DNA of 64,000 nt from Rhodobiaceae bacterium. GTDB lineage: Bacteria > Pseudomonadota > Alphaproteobacteria > Rhizobiales > Tepidamorphaceae. Location: the NCBI GenBank assembly GCA_020637985.1, contig JACKJK010000010.1, positions 62,001 to 126,000 on the forward strand, written 5' to 3'. Below the pieces are notes generated by a model. The model did not search any database, was not told the DNA's origin, and saw only the letters and a list, made by a program, of their open reading frames with translations. This document shows, in pieces, positions 25,775-36,937 of the stretch; the stretch's first letter is position 1, and the number at the start of each line of letters is the position of its first letter. The position numbers and the translations under genes are program-made.

Positions 25775-26851
25775 ATGGCAGACGACGTCGACGACGCCGA
25801 GAAAACCGAGGACCCCTCCGAACGAAAACTCATGGAGGCGCGGCGCAAGGGCGACGTGCCGAAGAGCCAGGAGGTGTCGACGTGGTTCGTGCTGGTGGGC
25901 TCTGCAATGGCCTTGTTTATCTTCGGCGCGCCGGCCGCCGAGGGGCTGGCGCTCAATCTCAAGGGCGTGCTGCAGCATGCCGACCAGATCGGCACCGATG
26001 GAATGTCGCTGCGGCTGCTGGGGCGCGATCTCGCCGTTTCGGTGAGTTCCGCGCTGGCGATCCCGCTGCTGCTGCTGATCCTCGCGGCGATCGCCGGCAA
26101 CGCCATCCAGCACGGCTTCCTGCTCAGCGCTGAACAGATCAAGCCGAAGCTGCAGAAGATTTCGCCGGCGTCCGGCTTCAAGCGGCTGTTTTCCGCGCAA
26201 AGCCTGGTCAATTTCGCCAAGGGCCTGGCGAAGATCACCATCGTCGGCGTGCTGATGGGCGTCGTCGTGTGGCCAGAGCGCGGCCGGCTCGACACCATCG
26301 TTGCGGCGGGCATCCCGGCGATCCTGCAGACGGCGGCGTGGCTGGGCATGAAGCTGATGCTGGCGACGATCGCGGTTATGACGCTGATCGCTGCCGCCGA
26401 CTTCGCCTTCCAGCGCCACACCTACTTCAAGAAGCAGCGGATGACGCAGCGCGAGGTTAAGGACGAGTACAAGCAGGCCGAGGGCGACCCGATCATCAAG
26501 GCCAAGCTGCGGCAGATCCGTGCCGAGCGCTCGCGCCAGCGCATGATGGCCAAGGTACCCGACGCGACGGTGGTCATCACCAACCCGACGCACTACGCGG
26601 TGGCGCTGAAGTACGAGACCGGCATGGCGGCGCCCATATGCCTTGCCAAGGGCGTCGACGCTGTGGCCCTGCGCATCCGCGAAGTGGCGCGCGACAACGA
26701 CGTGCCGATCGTCGAGAACCCGCCGCTGGCGCGCGCGCTGCACGCCAGCGTCGAGCCCGACCAGGAAATCAACCCGGATCACTACAAGGCCGTGGCGCAG
26801 GTGATCAGCTTCCTGATGCGCCAGAAGCGCCGGCGTTCGTGGCGCGCGTGA
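25775..26851 (+). CDS. flhB: Flagellar export switch protein FlhB
   Basis: FlhB (358 aa) switches substrate specificity of flagellar export. The N-terminus EKTEDPSERKLMEARRKGDV is classic, followed by four membrane helices to about residue 215. The cytoplasmic domain holds the self-cleavage site NPTH (N270-P271-T272-H273) in VVITNPTHYAVALKYE. The YKAVAQVISFLMRQKRR tail follows. It is the last core flagellar gene of the flgB operon; cckA starts 109 bases later. Confidence 0.97.
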   Translation: MADDVDDAEKTEDPSERKLMEARRKGDVPKSQEVSTWFVLVGSAMALFIFGAPAAEGLALNLKGVLQHADQIGTDGMSLRLLGRDLAVSVSSALAIPLLLLILAAIAGNAIQHGFLLSAEQIKPKLQKISPASGFKRLFSAQSLVNFAKGLAKITIVGVLMGVVVWPERGRLDTIVAAGIPAILQTAAWLGMKLMLATIAVMTLIAAADFAFQRHTYFKKQRMTQREVKDEYKQAEGDPIIKAKLRQIRAERSRQRMMAKVPDATVVITNPTHYAVALKYETGMAAPICLAKGVDAVALRIREVARDNDVPIVENPPLARALHASVEPDQEINPDHYKAVAQVISFLMRQKRRRSWRA

Positions 26852-26960
26852 GGGCAAGGCGGCGCGCGCGGCGCGCTTATGATAGACATTCGGGACCAGA
26901 GATTCGGCATTTCGGCGCCTGCCGGCAGAATGCCGGGAGAAGACAGGGGATCTGCGCAGG

Positions 26961-29534
26961 ATGAGCGACATCGCACAGGTCGGCGGGCCGACCAACGACA
27001 GCGATAGCGTGGAGCCTTCGCGCGGCGGCGAGCGCGGCAGCATCGGCTATGTCCTGGCGCTGGCGCTGGCGCTGGCGGCGGCGGCGGTGACGCTGGCCTT
27101 CCTCGACCGCGAGACGGCGCGCCCGGTGATCCTCGGGCTGCTGGCGGCGCTGGCGGTGACGGGCGTGTTCCTGCTGTTCGCGCTTGCCGTCGGGATGATC
27201 CGCCCGGCGCGCCAGATTGCGTCCGCCTCGGCGGACGAGGAATTCGCCGACAGCCTGCCGGATGGGCTGCTGGTGAGCGACCGCGACGGGCGGATCCTGC
27301 AGGCCAATGCCGCCTACCGGGCGCTGACGGCGGCCGGCGACCTGTCGGAGGTGCGCACAATCGAGCGGCTGTTCGCCGGTGAGGACATGGTCGCCGAGCA
27401 GGTCTACCGGCTGAGCCAGGCCGCCGCCGAAGGCCGGCCGCACCAGGAGGACATGCGCGTCTCGCATCCGCTCGGCAGCCCTGCCGGCGTCGACGCCCCG
27501 GCGGTGTGGTACCGGGTTCGCGTGCAGCCGCTGGTCAGCGACGGCAAGGCGAGCGCCACCAAGCGGGTATGGCAGCTCAACGACATCACCCGCGACCGCG
27601 AGCGCCAGGAGAATGCCTTCGTCGAGCTGCAGGGCGCGATCGACTACCTCGACCACGCACCGGCGGGCTTCCTGTCGATCGACGACAAGGGGCGTATCGT
27701 CTACATCAACGCGACGCTGGCCGCCTGGCTGGGGCGCGACCTCGGCGACTTCGAGAAGAACAACGTGATGCTCGCCGATCTGGTTTCGGGCGACGGGGCG
27801 GCGCTGATCAACCACCTGGCGCCGGCGCCCGGCGAGGTTCGCACCGAGACCGTCGACCTCGACATGCTGAGGCGCAACGGCAAGTCGCTGCCCGTGCGGC
27901 TGGTGCACAAGGTCGCCTATGCCCCCGACGGGTCGGCGGTGCCCTCGCGCACGCTGGTTCTCAACCGGTCGGCGACGGTCGGCGAGGCGGACCCGCTGCG
28001 CGCCATCGAGGTGCGCTTCGCACGCTTCTTCAATTCCTCGCCCTTCGCCATCGCCACCATCGACGCTGAAGGGCACACCCAGCGCACCAACGCGCCCTTC
28101 GCCAGCATCTTCGGGGCGCAGCTTGCCGGGGCTGCCGGGGAGGCGGGTGCGCGCGGCGCATCGATCTACGATACGGTGGCGGATGCCGACCGCGCGGCGC
28201 TCAGGACCATGGTCGAGCGAGCGGTGTCGGGCATGTCGGCGGACGAGCCGCTCGACGTGCAGCTTGCCGGCAAGGACAAGCGCACGGCGCGCTTCTTCGT
28301 CTCCCCGGTGGGGGATGCCGAGGGCGACGGCGAGGCGGCGATCGTCTACGCGCTCGACATCACCGAGCAGAGGGCGCTGGAGGAACAGTTCGCGCAGAGC
28401 CAGAAGATGCAGGCCGTGGGCCAGCTGGCCGGCGGCATCGCGCACGACTTCAACAACGTGCTGACCGCGATCATCGGCTTTTCCGACCTGCTGCTGGCCA
28501 GCCATTCGACGACCGACCCCTCGTTCAACGACATCAGCTCGATCAAGCAGAACGCCCAGCGCGCTGCCGGCCTGGTGCGCCAGCTGCTCGCCTTCTCGCG
28601 CCGCCAGACGCTGCGCCCGCAGGTGCTGAAGCTCAACGAGGCGATCTCCGAGCTTGCCGTGCTGCTGCGCCGGCTGATCGGCGCCAAGGTGAAGCTGGAG
28701 ATCACACGCGGGCGCGAGCTGTGGCCGGTGAAGGCCGACCTGACGCAGCTCGAGCAAGTCATCATCAACCTTGCCGTCAACGCGCGCGACGCGATGCCCG
28801 ACGGCGGCGAGCTGGTCATCGAGACGCGCAATGTTGCTGCCGCCGATGTCGGCGCCTACGGCCAGCAGCTGCTGCCGGAAGCCGACTACGTCGAGATCGT
28901 GGTGACCGACACCGGCACCGGCATGAGCAAGGAGATCATGGACAAGATCTTCGACCCGTTCTTCTCGACCAAGGAGGTCGGCAAGGGGACCGGGCTGGGG
29001 CTGTCCACCGTCTACGGCATCGTCAAGCAGACCGGCGGCTTCATCTTCTGCGACTCCGAGCCCGGCAAGGGCACCACCTTCCGCATCTTCCTGCCGCGCT
29101 GCGCCGACGACGAGGCAGGGTCCGCCGGCCAGGTCGCCAAGACCGAGGTGAAGGACCTGACCGGGCACGGCGCGATCCTGATCGTCGAGGACGAGGACGC
29201 GGTGCGCGCCTTTGCCGCGCGTGCGCTGTCGGCTGCCGGCTACACCGTCATCGAGGCGGCGACGGGGCTGGAGGCGCTGGAGCGCATGGAGGAGCACGAC
29301 GGCAAGATCGATCTCGTGCTGTCCGACGTCGTGATGCCTGAGATGGACGGACCGACGATGCTGCGCGAGATGCGCAAGACCAACAAGGAACTGAAGATCA
29401 TCTTCGTCTCCGGCTACGCCGACGACGCCTTCAAGCGCAACCTCGACGAAAACGAGACCTTCCACTTCCTGCCCAAGCCGTTCAACCTGAAGACGCTGGC
29501 CGAGACCGTGAAGACGGTGCTGGCGCAAGGGTGA
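26961..29534 (+). CDS. cckA: Cell-cycle hybrid histidine kinase CckA
   Basis: CckA phosphorylates ChpT and hence CtrA and CpdR, controlling the cell cycle and early flagellar genes in alphaproteobacteria. The 857-aa protein has two membrane helices (about 30-80), then PAS-type domains (about 90-460). The HisKA domain carries H495 in GGIAHDFNNVLTAIIGFSD. The ATPase domain has NLAVNARDAMPDGG and GKGTGLGLSTVYGIVKQTGG. The C-terminal receiver has the phospho-acceptor D789 in VLSDVVMPEMDG. It follows flhB at 109 bases on the same strand and precedes recA. Confidence 0.95.
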   Translation: MSDIAQVGGPTNDSDSVEPSRGGERGSIGYVLALALALAAAAVTLAFLDRETARPVILGLLAALAVTGVFLLFALAVGMIRPARQIASASADEEFADSLPDGLLVSDRDGRILQANAAYRALTAAGDLSEVRTIERLFAGEDMVAEQVYRLSQAAAEGRPHQEDMRVSHPLGSPAGVDAPAVWYRVRVQPLVSDGKASATKRVWQLNDITRDRERQENAFVELQGAIDYLDHAPAGFLSIDDKGRIVYINATLAAWLGRDLGDFEKNNVMLADLVSGDGAALINHLAPAPGEVRTETVDLDMLRRNGKSLPVRLVHKVAYAPDGSAVPSRTLVLNRSATVGEADPLRAIEVRFARFFNSSPFAIATIDAEGHTQRTNAPFASIFGAQLAGAAGEAGARGASIYDTVADADRAALRTMVERAVSGMSADEPLDVQLAGKDKRTARFFVSPVGDAEGDGEAAIVYALDITEQRALEEQFAQSQKMQAVGQLAGGIAHDFNNVLTAIIGFSDLLLASHSTTDPSFNDISSIKQNAQRAAGLVRQLLAFSRRQTLRPQVLKLNEAISELAVLLRRLIGAKVKLEITRGRELWPVKADLTQLEQVIINLAVNARDAMPDGGELVIETRNVAAADVGAYGQQLLPEADYVEIVVTDTGTGMSKEIMDKIFDPFFSTKEVGKGTGLGLSTVYGIVKQTGGFIFCDSEPGKGTTFRIFLPRCADDEAGSAGQVAKTEVKDLTGHGAILIVEDEDAVRAFAARALSAAGYTVIEAATGLEALERMEEHDGKIDLVLSDVVMPEMDGPTMLREMRKTNKELKIIFVSGYADDAFKRNLDENETFHFLPKPFNLKTLAETVKTVLAQG

Positions 29535-29554
29535 GGAATTTTCACGCGCCGCGT

Positions 29555-29569
29555 GTTCATATCTTGTTC
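29555..29569. promoter_or_regulatory. Alphaproteobacterial LexA (SOS) box of recA
   Basis: GTTC, seven bases, GTTC is an exact match to the direct-repeat SOS box used by alphaproteobacterial LexA. It lies 174 bases before the recA start in the 208-base cckA-recA gap. RecA induction on DNA damage is therefore expected. Confidence 0.85.
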
Positions 29570-29742
29570 ACCCGGAACATTTAGGGTACAAATTACTCAG
29601 GGCCGGGGTGTGGCCTGGTTTTCCGGGGCGTTCCGCGCGGCGAACGCAGCGCCTGTCCCGGGAGCCTGACACGGATTGCCGACAAAAGTGATTAGGCAGT
29701 CATGGATGCGGTCACGGATGTGATAGAGAAGGGACGATTCTG

Positions 29743-30825
<1,083 letters not shown>

Positions 30826-30848
30826 GCGTCCACATCAACGGGGTTGCC

Positions 30849-30880
30849 GGGGCCGCGCCGCAAGCGCGGCCCCTTGTGTT
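30849..30880 (+). terminator. recA terminator
   Basis: GGGGCCGCGC and GCGCGGCCCC form a perfect 10-base stem with a five-base loop, followed by TTGTGTTT, 24 bases after the recA stop. The remaining 208 bases to alaS hold no further feature I can support. Confidence 0.85.
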
Positions 30881-31088
30881 TCGGCTGCTGCGCACCGCGA
30901 CATCTGCCGCGTCCATGCCGGCAACCGCGAGCCGGGACACAGCGGCGAGGACCCGACCGGCGGTGCGCCGCGAAGATGGACACCGATGGGGCGGCTGTCT
31001 AAATAGTCCGCAGCACATCCATGTCGCGCAGGCGATTCCCGGCGTTCCGGTCCCACCGGCGCGTGTCCAGTAGAAGCAGATATCGCAG

Positions 31089-33761
31089 ATGACCGGCGTA
31101 AACGAGATTCGCACCACTTTCCTCGAGTACTTCGCGCGCAACGACCACGAGGTCGTGGCGTCGAGCCCGCTGGTGCCGCGCAACGATCCGACGCTGATGT
31201 TCACCAACGCCGGCATGGTGCAGTTCAAGAACGTCTTCACCGGCGTCGAGAGCCGCCCCTACAGCCGCGCGGTGACCTCGCAGAAATGCGTGCGCGCGGG
31301 CGGCAAGCACAACGACCTCGACAACGTCGGTTACACCGCGCGCCACCACACCTTCTTCGAGATGCTGGGGAACTTCTCGTTCGGCGACTATTTCAAGGAC
31401 CTCGCCATCGAACTCGCGTGGAATCTGGTGACGAAGGAATTCGGCCTGGCAAAGGAGAAGCTGCTGGTCACCGTCTATTCAGAGGACGATGACGCGTTCA
31501 ACCTGTGGAGGAAGATCGCCGGGTTGCCGGAAGAGAAGATCATCCGCATCCCGACCTCGGACAACTTCTGGGCGATGGGCGACACCGGCCCGTGCGGACC
31601 GTGCTCCGAGATCTTCTACGACCATGGCGATCACATTCCCGGCGGCCCGCCCGGATCGCCGGAGCAGGACGGCGACCGCTTCATCGAGATCTGGAACCTC
31701 GTCTTCATGCAGTTCGAGCAGGTGACGAAGGAGGAGCGGGTAGACCTGCCGCGTCCGTCGATCGATACCGGCATGGGCCTTGAGCGCATTTCCGCCGTGC
31801 TGCAGGGGACGCACGACAACTACGAGACCGACCTGATGCGCCATCTGATCGCGGCGTCCGTCGAGGTGACGGGGGTGAAGGCGGAAGGCGTGCACAAACC
31901 GAGCCACCGGGTGATCGCCGATCACCTGCGTGCTTCGTCCTTTCTGATCGCGGATGGCGTGTTGCCCTCCAACGAGGGCCGCGGATACGTGCTGCGGCGG
32001 ATCATGCGCCGCGCCATGCGCCACGCCGAGCTGCTGGGTGCGCGCGAGCCGCTGATCTTCAAGCTGGTCCCGGCGCTGGTGAAGGAAATGGGCCAGGCCT
32101 ATCCCGAACTGGTGCGGGCGCAGGCGCTGATCACCGAGACGCTGAAGCTGGAGGAAACCCGCTTCCGCAAGACGCTGGCGCGCGGCCTGAGCCTGCTCAA
32201 CGAGGAGACGGCGAGCATGGGCAAGGGCGAGCACCTGCCCGGTGAGGTGGCGTTCAAGCTCTACGACACGTATGGATTTCCGCTCGACCTGACGCAGGAT
32301 GCATTGCGTGCGCGCGGCATCAACGTCGATCTCGATGGCTTCAGCCACGCCATGGAGCGTCAGCGCGAGGAGGCCCGCAAGGCGTGGGCCGGCTCGGGTG
32401 AGGCGGTGACCGAGACCGTATGGTTCGGCATTCGCGACAAGGTCGGCGCGACCGATTTCCTCGGCTACGAGACGGAAGCCGCCGAAGGCGTCGTCACGGC
32501 TCTGATCCGCGACGGCAAGCCGGTCGACAGCCTCGGCGAGGGCGAGGAGGGGATCGTCGTCCTCAACCAGACGCCGTTCTATGGCGAATCCGGCGGCCAG
32601 GTCGGCGACCGCGGCCTGATGACCGGCGAGGGCCAGCGTTTCGTCGTCAGCGATACCCAGAAGAAGCTCGGCGACGTGTTCGCCCATGTCGGTCTGCTGC
32701 AGAAGGGCACGCTGAAGATCGGAGATGCGCTGGAACTCACCGTCGACCATGGGCGGCGCGCGCAGGTGCGCGCCAATCATTCCGCGACTCACCTGATCCA
32801 CGAGGCGTTGCGCGAAGTGGTCGGCGGCCACGTGGCGCAGAAGGGGTCGCTGGTGGCGCCCGACAGGCTGCGCTTCGACTTCAGCCATCCAAAGGGGCTG
32901 AGCGAGAACGAGCTGACCGAGGTCGAGGACCGCGCCAACGCGGTGGTGCTGCAGAACGATGCCGTCAACACCCGCCTGATGAGCGTCGATGACGCGATCG
33001 AGGCCGGCGCCATGGCGCTGTTCGGCGAGAAATACGGCGACGAGGTGCGCGTGGTCACCATGGGCCGTTCGCTGGAGGGGGCGTCCGACAAGCCCTATTC
33101 GATGGAACTGTGCGGCGGTACGCATGTGGCGCGCACCGGCGACATCGGACTGATCGCGCTGGTCAACGAAGGCGCGGTTGCCGCCGGCGTGCGCCGCGTC
33201 GAGGCGCTGACGGGGGACGCGGCGCGGCACTATCTCGCCGAGCAGGACCGGCGCATCCGTTCGATCGCCGGCCAGCTGAAGGTGGCGACAGGCGATATCG
33301 AGGAGCGGCTCGGGGCGCTGATCGAGGAGCGCAGGAAGCTCGAGCGCGAACTCTCCGAGGCCCGGCGCAAGCTGGCGTTGGGCGGTGGCGGAGCCAGCCA
33401 GCAGGAAGCTCCTGCCCTCGATGTCGGCGGAACGAAGTTCCTCGGTAAGGCCGTGAACGGGATCGACGCCAAGCAGTTGAAGGGCATCGCCGACGAAATG
33501 AAAGCGCAAGTCGGCTCCGGCGTCGTGGCGCTTGTCAGCGTCAGCGATGAGGGGCGCGCGGCGATCGTGGTCGGCGTCACGGACGACCTGGCCGGGCAGA
33601 TCAGCGCCGTCGACCTGGTGCGCGAGGGCGCGCAGGCGCTGGGCGGCAAGGGCGGCGGCGGGCGGCCCGACATGGCGCAGGCCGGTGGCCCGGACGGCGA
33701 AAAGGCCGATGCCGCTATCGCCGCGGTGAAATCGGCGCTGGAGGCGCTTGCCGGCGCCTGA
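31089..33761 (+). CDS. alaS: Alanyl-tRNA synthetase
   Basis: AlaRS charges tRNA-Ala and edits mischarged Ser or Gly. The class II catalytic core starts TGVNEIRTTFLEYFARNDHE, with MFTNAGMVQFKNVFTG and RHHTFFEMLGNFSFGDYFK. The editing domain has HSATHLIHEAL and the zinc-type CGGTHVARTGDIGL. The C-terminal DHHA1 domain ends GKGGGGRPDMAQAGG. The 890-aa length is standard. It appears monocistronic, followed after 34 bases by an unrelated channel gene. Confidence 0.99.
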   Translation: MTGVNEIRTTFLEYFARNDHEVVASSPLVPRNDPTLMFTNAGMVQFKNVFTGVESRPYSRAVTSQKCVRAGGKHNDLDNVGYTARHHTFFEMLGNFSFGDYFKDLAIELAWNLVTKEFGLAKEKLLVTVYSEDDDAFNLWRKIAGLPEEKIIRIPTSDNFWAMGDTGPCGPCSEIFYDHGDHIPGGPPGSPEQDGDRFIEIWNLVFMQFEQVTKEERVDLPRPSIDTGMGLERISAVLQGTHDNYETDLMRHLIAASVEVTGVKAEGVHKPSHRVIADHLRASSFLIADGVLPSNEGRGYVLRRIMRRAMRHAELLGAREPLIFKLVPALVKEMGQAYPELVRAQALITETLKLEETRFRKTLARGLSLLNEETASMGKGEHLPGEVAFKLYDTYGFPLDLTQDALRARGINVDLDGFSHAMERQREEARKAWAGSGEAVTETVWFGIRDKVGATDFLGYETEAAEGVVTALIRDGKPVDSLGEGEEGIVVLNQTPFYGESGGQVGDRGLMTGEGQRFVVSDTQKKLGDVFAHVGLLQKGTLKIGDALELTVDHGRRAQVRANHSATHLIHEALREVVGGHVAQKGSLVAPDRLRFDFSHPKGLSENELTEVEDRANAVVLQNDAVNTRLMSVDDAIEAGAMALFGEKYGDEVRVVTMGRSLEGASDKPYSMELCGGTHVARTGDIGLIALVNEGAVAAGVRRVEALTGDAARHYLAEQDRRIRSIAGQLKVATGDIEERLGALIEERRKLERELSEARRKLALGGGGASQQEAPALDVGGTKFLGKAVNGIDAKQLKGIADEMKAQVGSGVVALVSVSDEGRAAIVVGVTDDLAGQISAVDLVREGAQALGGKGGGGRPDMAQAGGPDGEKADAAIAAVKSALEALAGA

Positions 33762-33795
33762 CGGGCGGGCGCCGCGAAGCGGGGGAGGCGCCACG

Positions 33796-35010
33796 ATGCG
33801 GCGGGTGGATGCGATCAAGCGACGCACCTTCGAGATCCTCGAGGACGCCCAACCCGGCGACAGGCTCAACATCGTCATAGATTCGGTGCTGATCGCGCTG
33901 ATTGTCGGCAATGTCGCGGCCGCGGTGATCGAGACGGTTGAACCGATCTTCCTCGCCTATTCCCGCTGGTTCAACGCGTTCGAGTATTTCTCGGTCGCGG
34001 TGTTCACCATCGAGTTCCTGCTACGGATCTGGGTTGCCGACATGCACATGCCGCTGGCGCGGCTGAAGCCGTGGGTGGCGCGGATGCGCTTTGCGGCAGA
34101 ACCGTCGGCGATCGTCGACCTGCTGGCGATCCTGCCGTTCTATCTTGCGCTGTTCGGGATCGGTGGCGACCTGCGCATCCTGCGCATCTTCAGGCTGGTC
34201 AGGTTCCTCAAGCTGGCGCGCTATTCGCCGGGCCTGCGCTCGCTGGCGGCAGCGCTGGCGGAGGAATCGCGGGCGATCTTCGGCGCACTGTTGGTCATGG
34301 CGGGCCTTGCGATCACCGCGGCGACGCTGATGTACATCTTCGAGCACCGGGTGCAGCCCGACAAGCTGGGGTCGATCCCTCAGGCGCTGTGGTGGGCGCT
34401 GGCGACGCTGACGACGGTGGGCTATGGCGACGTGGTGCCGGTGACGGTCGCCGGCAAGCTGATCGGCGGGTTCTTCATGATCCTCGGGCTGATGATGTTC
34501 GCGCTGCCGGTCGGCATCGTGGCGACCGCGTTCGCGCGCGAGATCCACAGCCGGGAATTCGTCGTCACCTGGAGCATGGTGGCGCGGGTGCCGATGTTCT
34601 CGAACCTGACGGCGACGGAAATCGCCGCGGTGATGAAGCTGCTGCATTCGCGCAAGGTCGATCGCGGAGCCGTCATCGTGCACGCGGGAGACCCGGCGCA
34701 CTCGATGTACTTCATCATGACGGGGTCGGTCATCGTCCAGCTGGCCGACAAGGAAGTGGTGCTGGAGGAAGGCTCGTTCTTCGGCGAAATCGCTTTGTTG
34801 CGCAAGGCAAAGCGCTCGGCGACCGTGGTGGCGCGGGAAACGACGGCGTTGCTGGAACTGGATGCGATATCGCTGGAAAGCCTGATGCACAGCAATCCGG
34901 AGATCGGGCGGCAGATCAAGGCGGTCGCCAGGGAACGGCTCGGCCAGGAACGAATCACGCCGAAAGGCGATATCGTTTCGGAGGAAATCGAGCCGGACGG
35001 CACCGGCTAG
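33796..35010 (+). CDS. Cyclic-nucleotide-gated K+ channel, MloK1-like
   Basis: The 404-aa protein has six membrane segments (S1-S6, about 25-260). The K+ selectivity filter TTVGYGDVVP is at residues 206-215. A C-terminal cNMP-binding domain carries the phosphate-binding cassette FFGEIALLRKAKRSATV. The S4 segment is LRIFRLVRFLKLARYSPGLR. This is the architecture of MloK1 of Mesorhizobium loti, a cAMP-gated K+ channel with no C-linker; this protein is somewhat longer. The ATG at 33796 has GGGGGAGG upstream. An antiporter gene follows on the same strand. Confidence 0.9.
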   Translation: MRRVDAIKRRTFEILEDAQPGDRLNIVIDSVLIALIVGNVAAAVIETVEPIFLAYSRWFNAFEYFSVAVFTIEFLLRIWVADMHMPLARLKPWVARMRFAAEPSAIVDLLAILPFYLALFGIGGDLRILRIFRLVRFLKLARYSPGLRSLAAALAEESRAIFGALLVMAGLAITAATLMYIFEHRVQPDKLGSIPQALWWALATLTTVGYGDVVPVTVAGKLIGGFFMILGLMMFALPVGIVATAFAREIHSREFVVTWSMVARVPMFSNLTATEIAAVMKLLHSRKVDRGAVIVHAGDPAHSMYFIMTGSVIVQLADKEVVLEEGSFFGEIALLRKAKRSATVVARETTALLELDAISLESLMHSNPEIGRQIKAVARERLGQERITPKGDIVSEEIEPDGTG

Positions 35011-35132
35011 GCCCGGTATCCCGCAGCTTGCACCTTTGCGCAGGGAAGCCGCAGATGCATCCTGTGGCAGCGGTGACTCGGGTAGCCGGCATCGAGGCGG
35101 CTGGTCCGAACGTCAGGGAGCAGGGGCGCGGG

Positions 35133-36857
35133 ATGCATTTCGAAGGGGCCTGGATCCAGGATGCCATGATCTTCCTGGCTGCCAGCGGCATCGTCGTGCC
35201 GCTGTTCAGCCGCATGCGGCTTGGCGTGGCCGTGGGCTTCCTTCTGGCGGGGATGCTGGTCGGCCCGCATGGGCTCGGCCGCCTCGTGGACCTGCATCCG
35301 GCGCTACGCTACACGACCATAACTGATCCGGAGGAAGTGGCCGGCCTGGCGGAGCTCGGCATTGTCTTCCTTTTGTTCACCCTTGGCCTGGATACGTCCT
35401 TCGCGCGGCTGTGGACGCTGAGGAAATACGTGCTTGGCGCTGGCAGCCTGCAGGTGGCGGCGAGCGCGCTGGCGATCGGGCTGATAGCGGCGGCCTATGA
35501 CAACACGCCGCAGGTGTGCGTCGTCGTCGGCCTCGCCTTCGCGCTGTCGTCGACGGCCATCGTGATGCAATTGCTCTACGAGACCCATCGGGTGGCGACG
35601 CCCGTCGGGCGCATGGCGCTTGCGATCCTGCTGATGCAGGACCTGATGGTGATACCGATCCTGTTCGTCGTCGGCCTGCTCGGCGCCGGTGTCGCAGGCA
35701 GCGCGGGGCTTGCGCTGCTGGAAGCGCTGGGGCTGGCGGTGGCGGTAGTCGCGGCCATCCTGGTGCTCGGCCGCTACGGGCTGAGCCCGCTGCTGCGCCT
35801 CACGGCAGGCGCGAAGTCACGCGACCTCTTTGTCGCGGTCGTGCTGCTGGTCATGGCGGCGATCGCGCTCCTGACAAGCGCGGCGGGCCTGTCGCTGGCC
35901 ATGGGGGCGTTCCTGGCCGGGCTCTTGCTGTCGGAAAGCGAGTACCGCCACCAGATCGAAGTCGACATCGAGCCGTTTCGCGGGCTCCTGCTCGGGTTGT
36001 TCTTCATGTCGGTCGGAATGGGGATCGATCCGGTTGCCATCTGGAACAACGCTTTCCTGCTGCTGATGTCGGCGGTGGGGCTGATCGTCATCAAGGCTGT
36101 CATCCTGATCGGCGTATTCTATGTCTTTCGCGTTGACGCTGCGACGCGTGTGGAGACGTCACTGCTGCTGGGGCAGGCGGGCGAGTTCGTGTTCGTCGTG
36201 CTGGCGCTGGCGGATTCCGAAGGCATCATCCGTCCCGACGTCGCGCAATTCTTCATCCTTGTCGCCAGCATCACCATGGCGATGACGCCCGCGCTGGCGC
36301 GGCTCGCGCGGCATGCGGGGGAACGGATCAGCCGGTCCGAGCACGTCACCGAGGACATCGTGGCGGTCCCGGCAGGCCTTGATGGCCACGTCGTCATCGG
36401 CGGCTTCGGCCGCGTTGGCAGGATTGTCGCGCGCGTGCTAGAAATCGAGAACGTCCCCTATATCGCGCTCGACAAGGACGCCGCCGCGGTGGCCAAGGGG
36501 CGCAAGGCGGGCCACAATCTCTTTTTTGGCGATGCCAGCCACCTTGAGGTGCTGCGACGGGTGGGCGGCGAACAGGCCCGCGCTTTCATCGTGACGATGG
36601 ACGAACCGCGCGCGGCGGAACGCATGGTGCTGAACGTGCGCAAGATCGCGCCGAAGTCGATGGTCTTCGCGCGCGCCAAGGACAGCAGTCATGCGCGCGC
36701 GCTCGGTGCGCTGGAGGTGAGCGCCGTCGTGCCCGAAGCAGTGGAAGGCAGCCTGCGGCTTGCCGGCCGGCTGCTGGTCGGGCTGGGCTATCCGGAAGAC
36801 GCGGTCATCCGGCGTGTAGCATCGATCCGCGAGGACGAGGAACAGAAGCTGGGGTAG
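35133..36857 (+). CDS. Kef-type monovalent cation:proton antiporter
   Basis: This CPA2-family antiporter (574 aa from the ATG at 35133; an ATG at 35055 is an alternative) has about 12 membrane segments. Typical motifs are LGVAVGFLLAGMLVGPHGLG, LGIVFLLFTLGLDTSF, ALSSTAIVMQLL and VGRMALAILLMQDLMVIPIL. A C-terminal TrkA-N (Rossmann) domain begins HVVIGGFGRVGRIVARVLE. It resembles KefB/KefC or YbaL K+/H+ antiporters. With the K+ channel upstream, it suggests K+ and pH homeostasis; glutathione gating cannot be judged from sequence. Confidence 0.88.
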   Translation: MHFEGAWIQDAMIFLAASGIVVPLFSRMRLGVAVGFLLAGMLVGPHGLGRLVDLHPALRYTTITDPEEVAGLAELGIVFLLFTLGLDTSFARLWTLRKYVLGAGSLQVAASALAIGLIAAAYDNTPQVCVVVGLAFALSSTAIVMQLLYETHRVATPVGRMALAILLMQDLMVIPILFVVGLLGAGVAGSAGLALLEALGLAVAVVAAILVLGRYGLSPLLRLTAGAKSRDLFVAVVLLVMAAIALLTSAAGLSLAMGAFLAGLLLSESEYRHQIEVDIEPFRGLLLGLFFMSVGMGIDPVAIWNNAFLLLMSAVGLIVIKAVILIGVFYVFRVDAATRVETSLLLGQAGEFVFVVLALADSEGIIRPDVAQFFILVASITMAMTPALARLARHAGERISRSEHVTEDIVAVPAGLDGHVVIGGFGRVGRIVARVLEIENVPYIALDKDAAAVAKGRKAGHNLFFGDASHLEVLRRVGGEQARAFIVTMDEPRAAERMVLNVRKIAPKSMVFARAKDSSHARALGALEVSAVVPEAVEGSLRLAGRLLVGLGYPEDAVIRRVASIREDEEQKLG

Positions 36858-36937
36858 GCCGACATCGTTGCGCGACGCGCAGGCGGCACTCCAGAGCGCG
36901 CCGCCCGCTTGTCGTTCGCGAAACCAGGCCTGCCGCG

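Noticed and set aside
34071..36857. Antiporter frame extended to 928 codons
   Set aside because: The upstream part is a shadow of the K+ channel gene. Homology begins after 35055.
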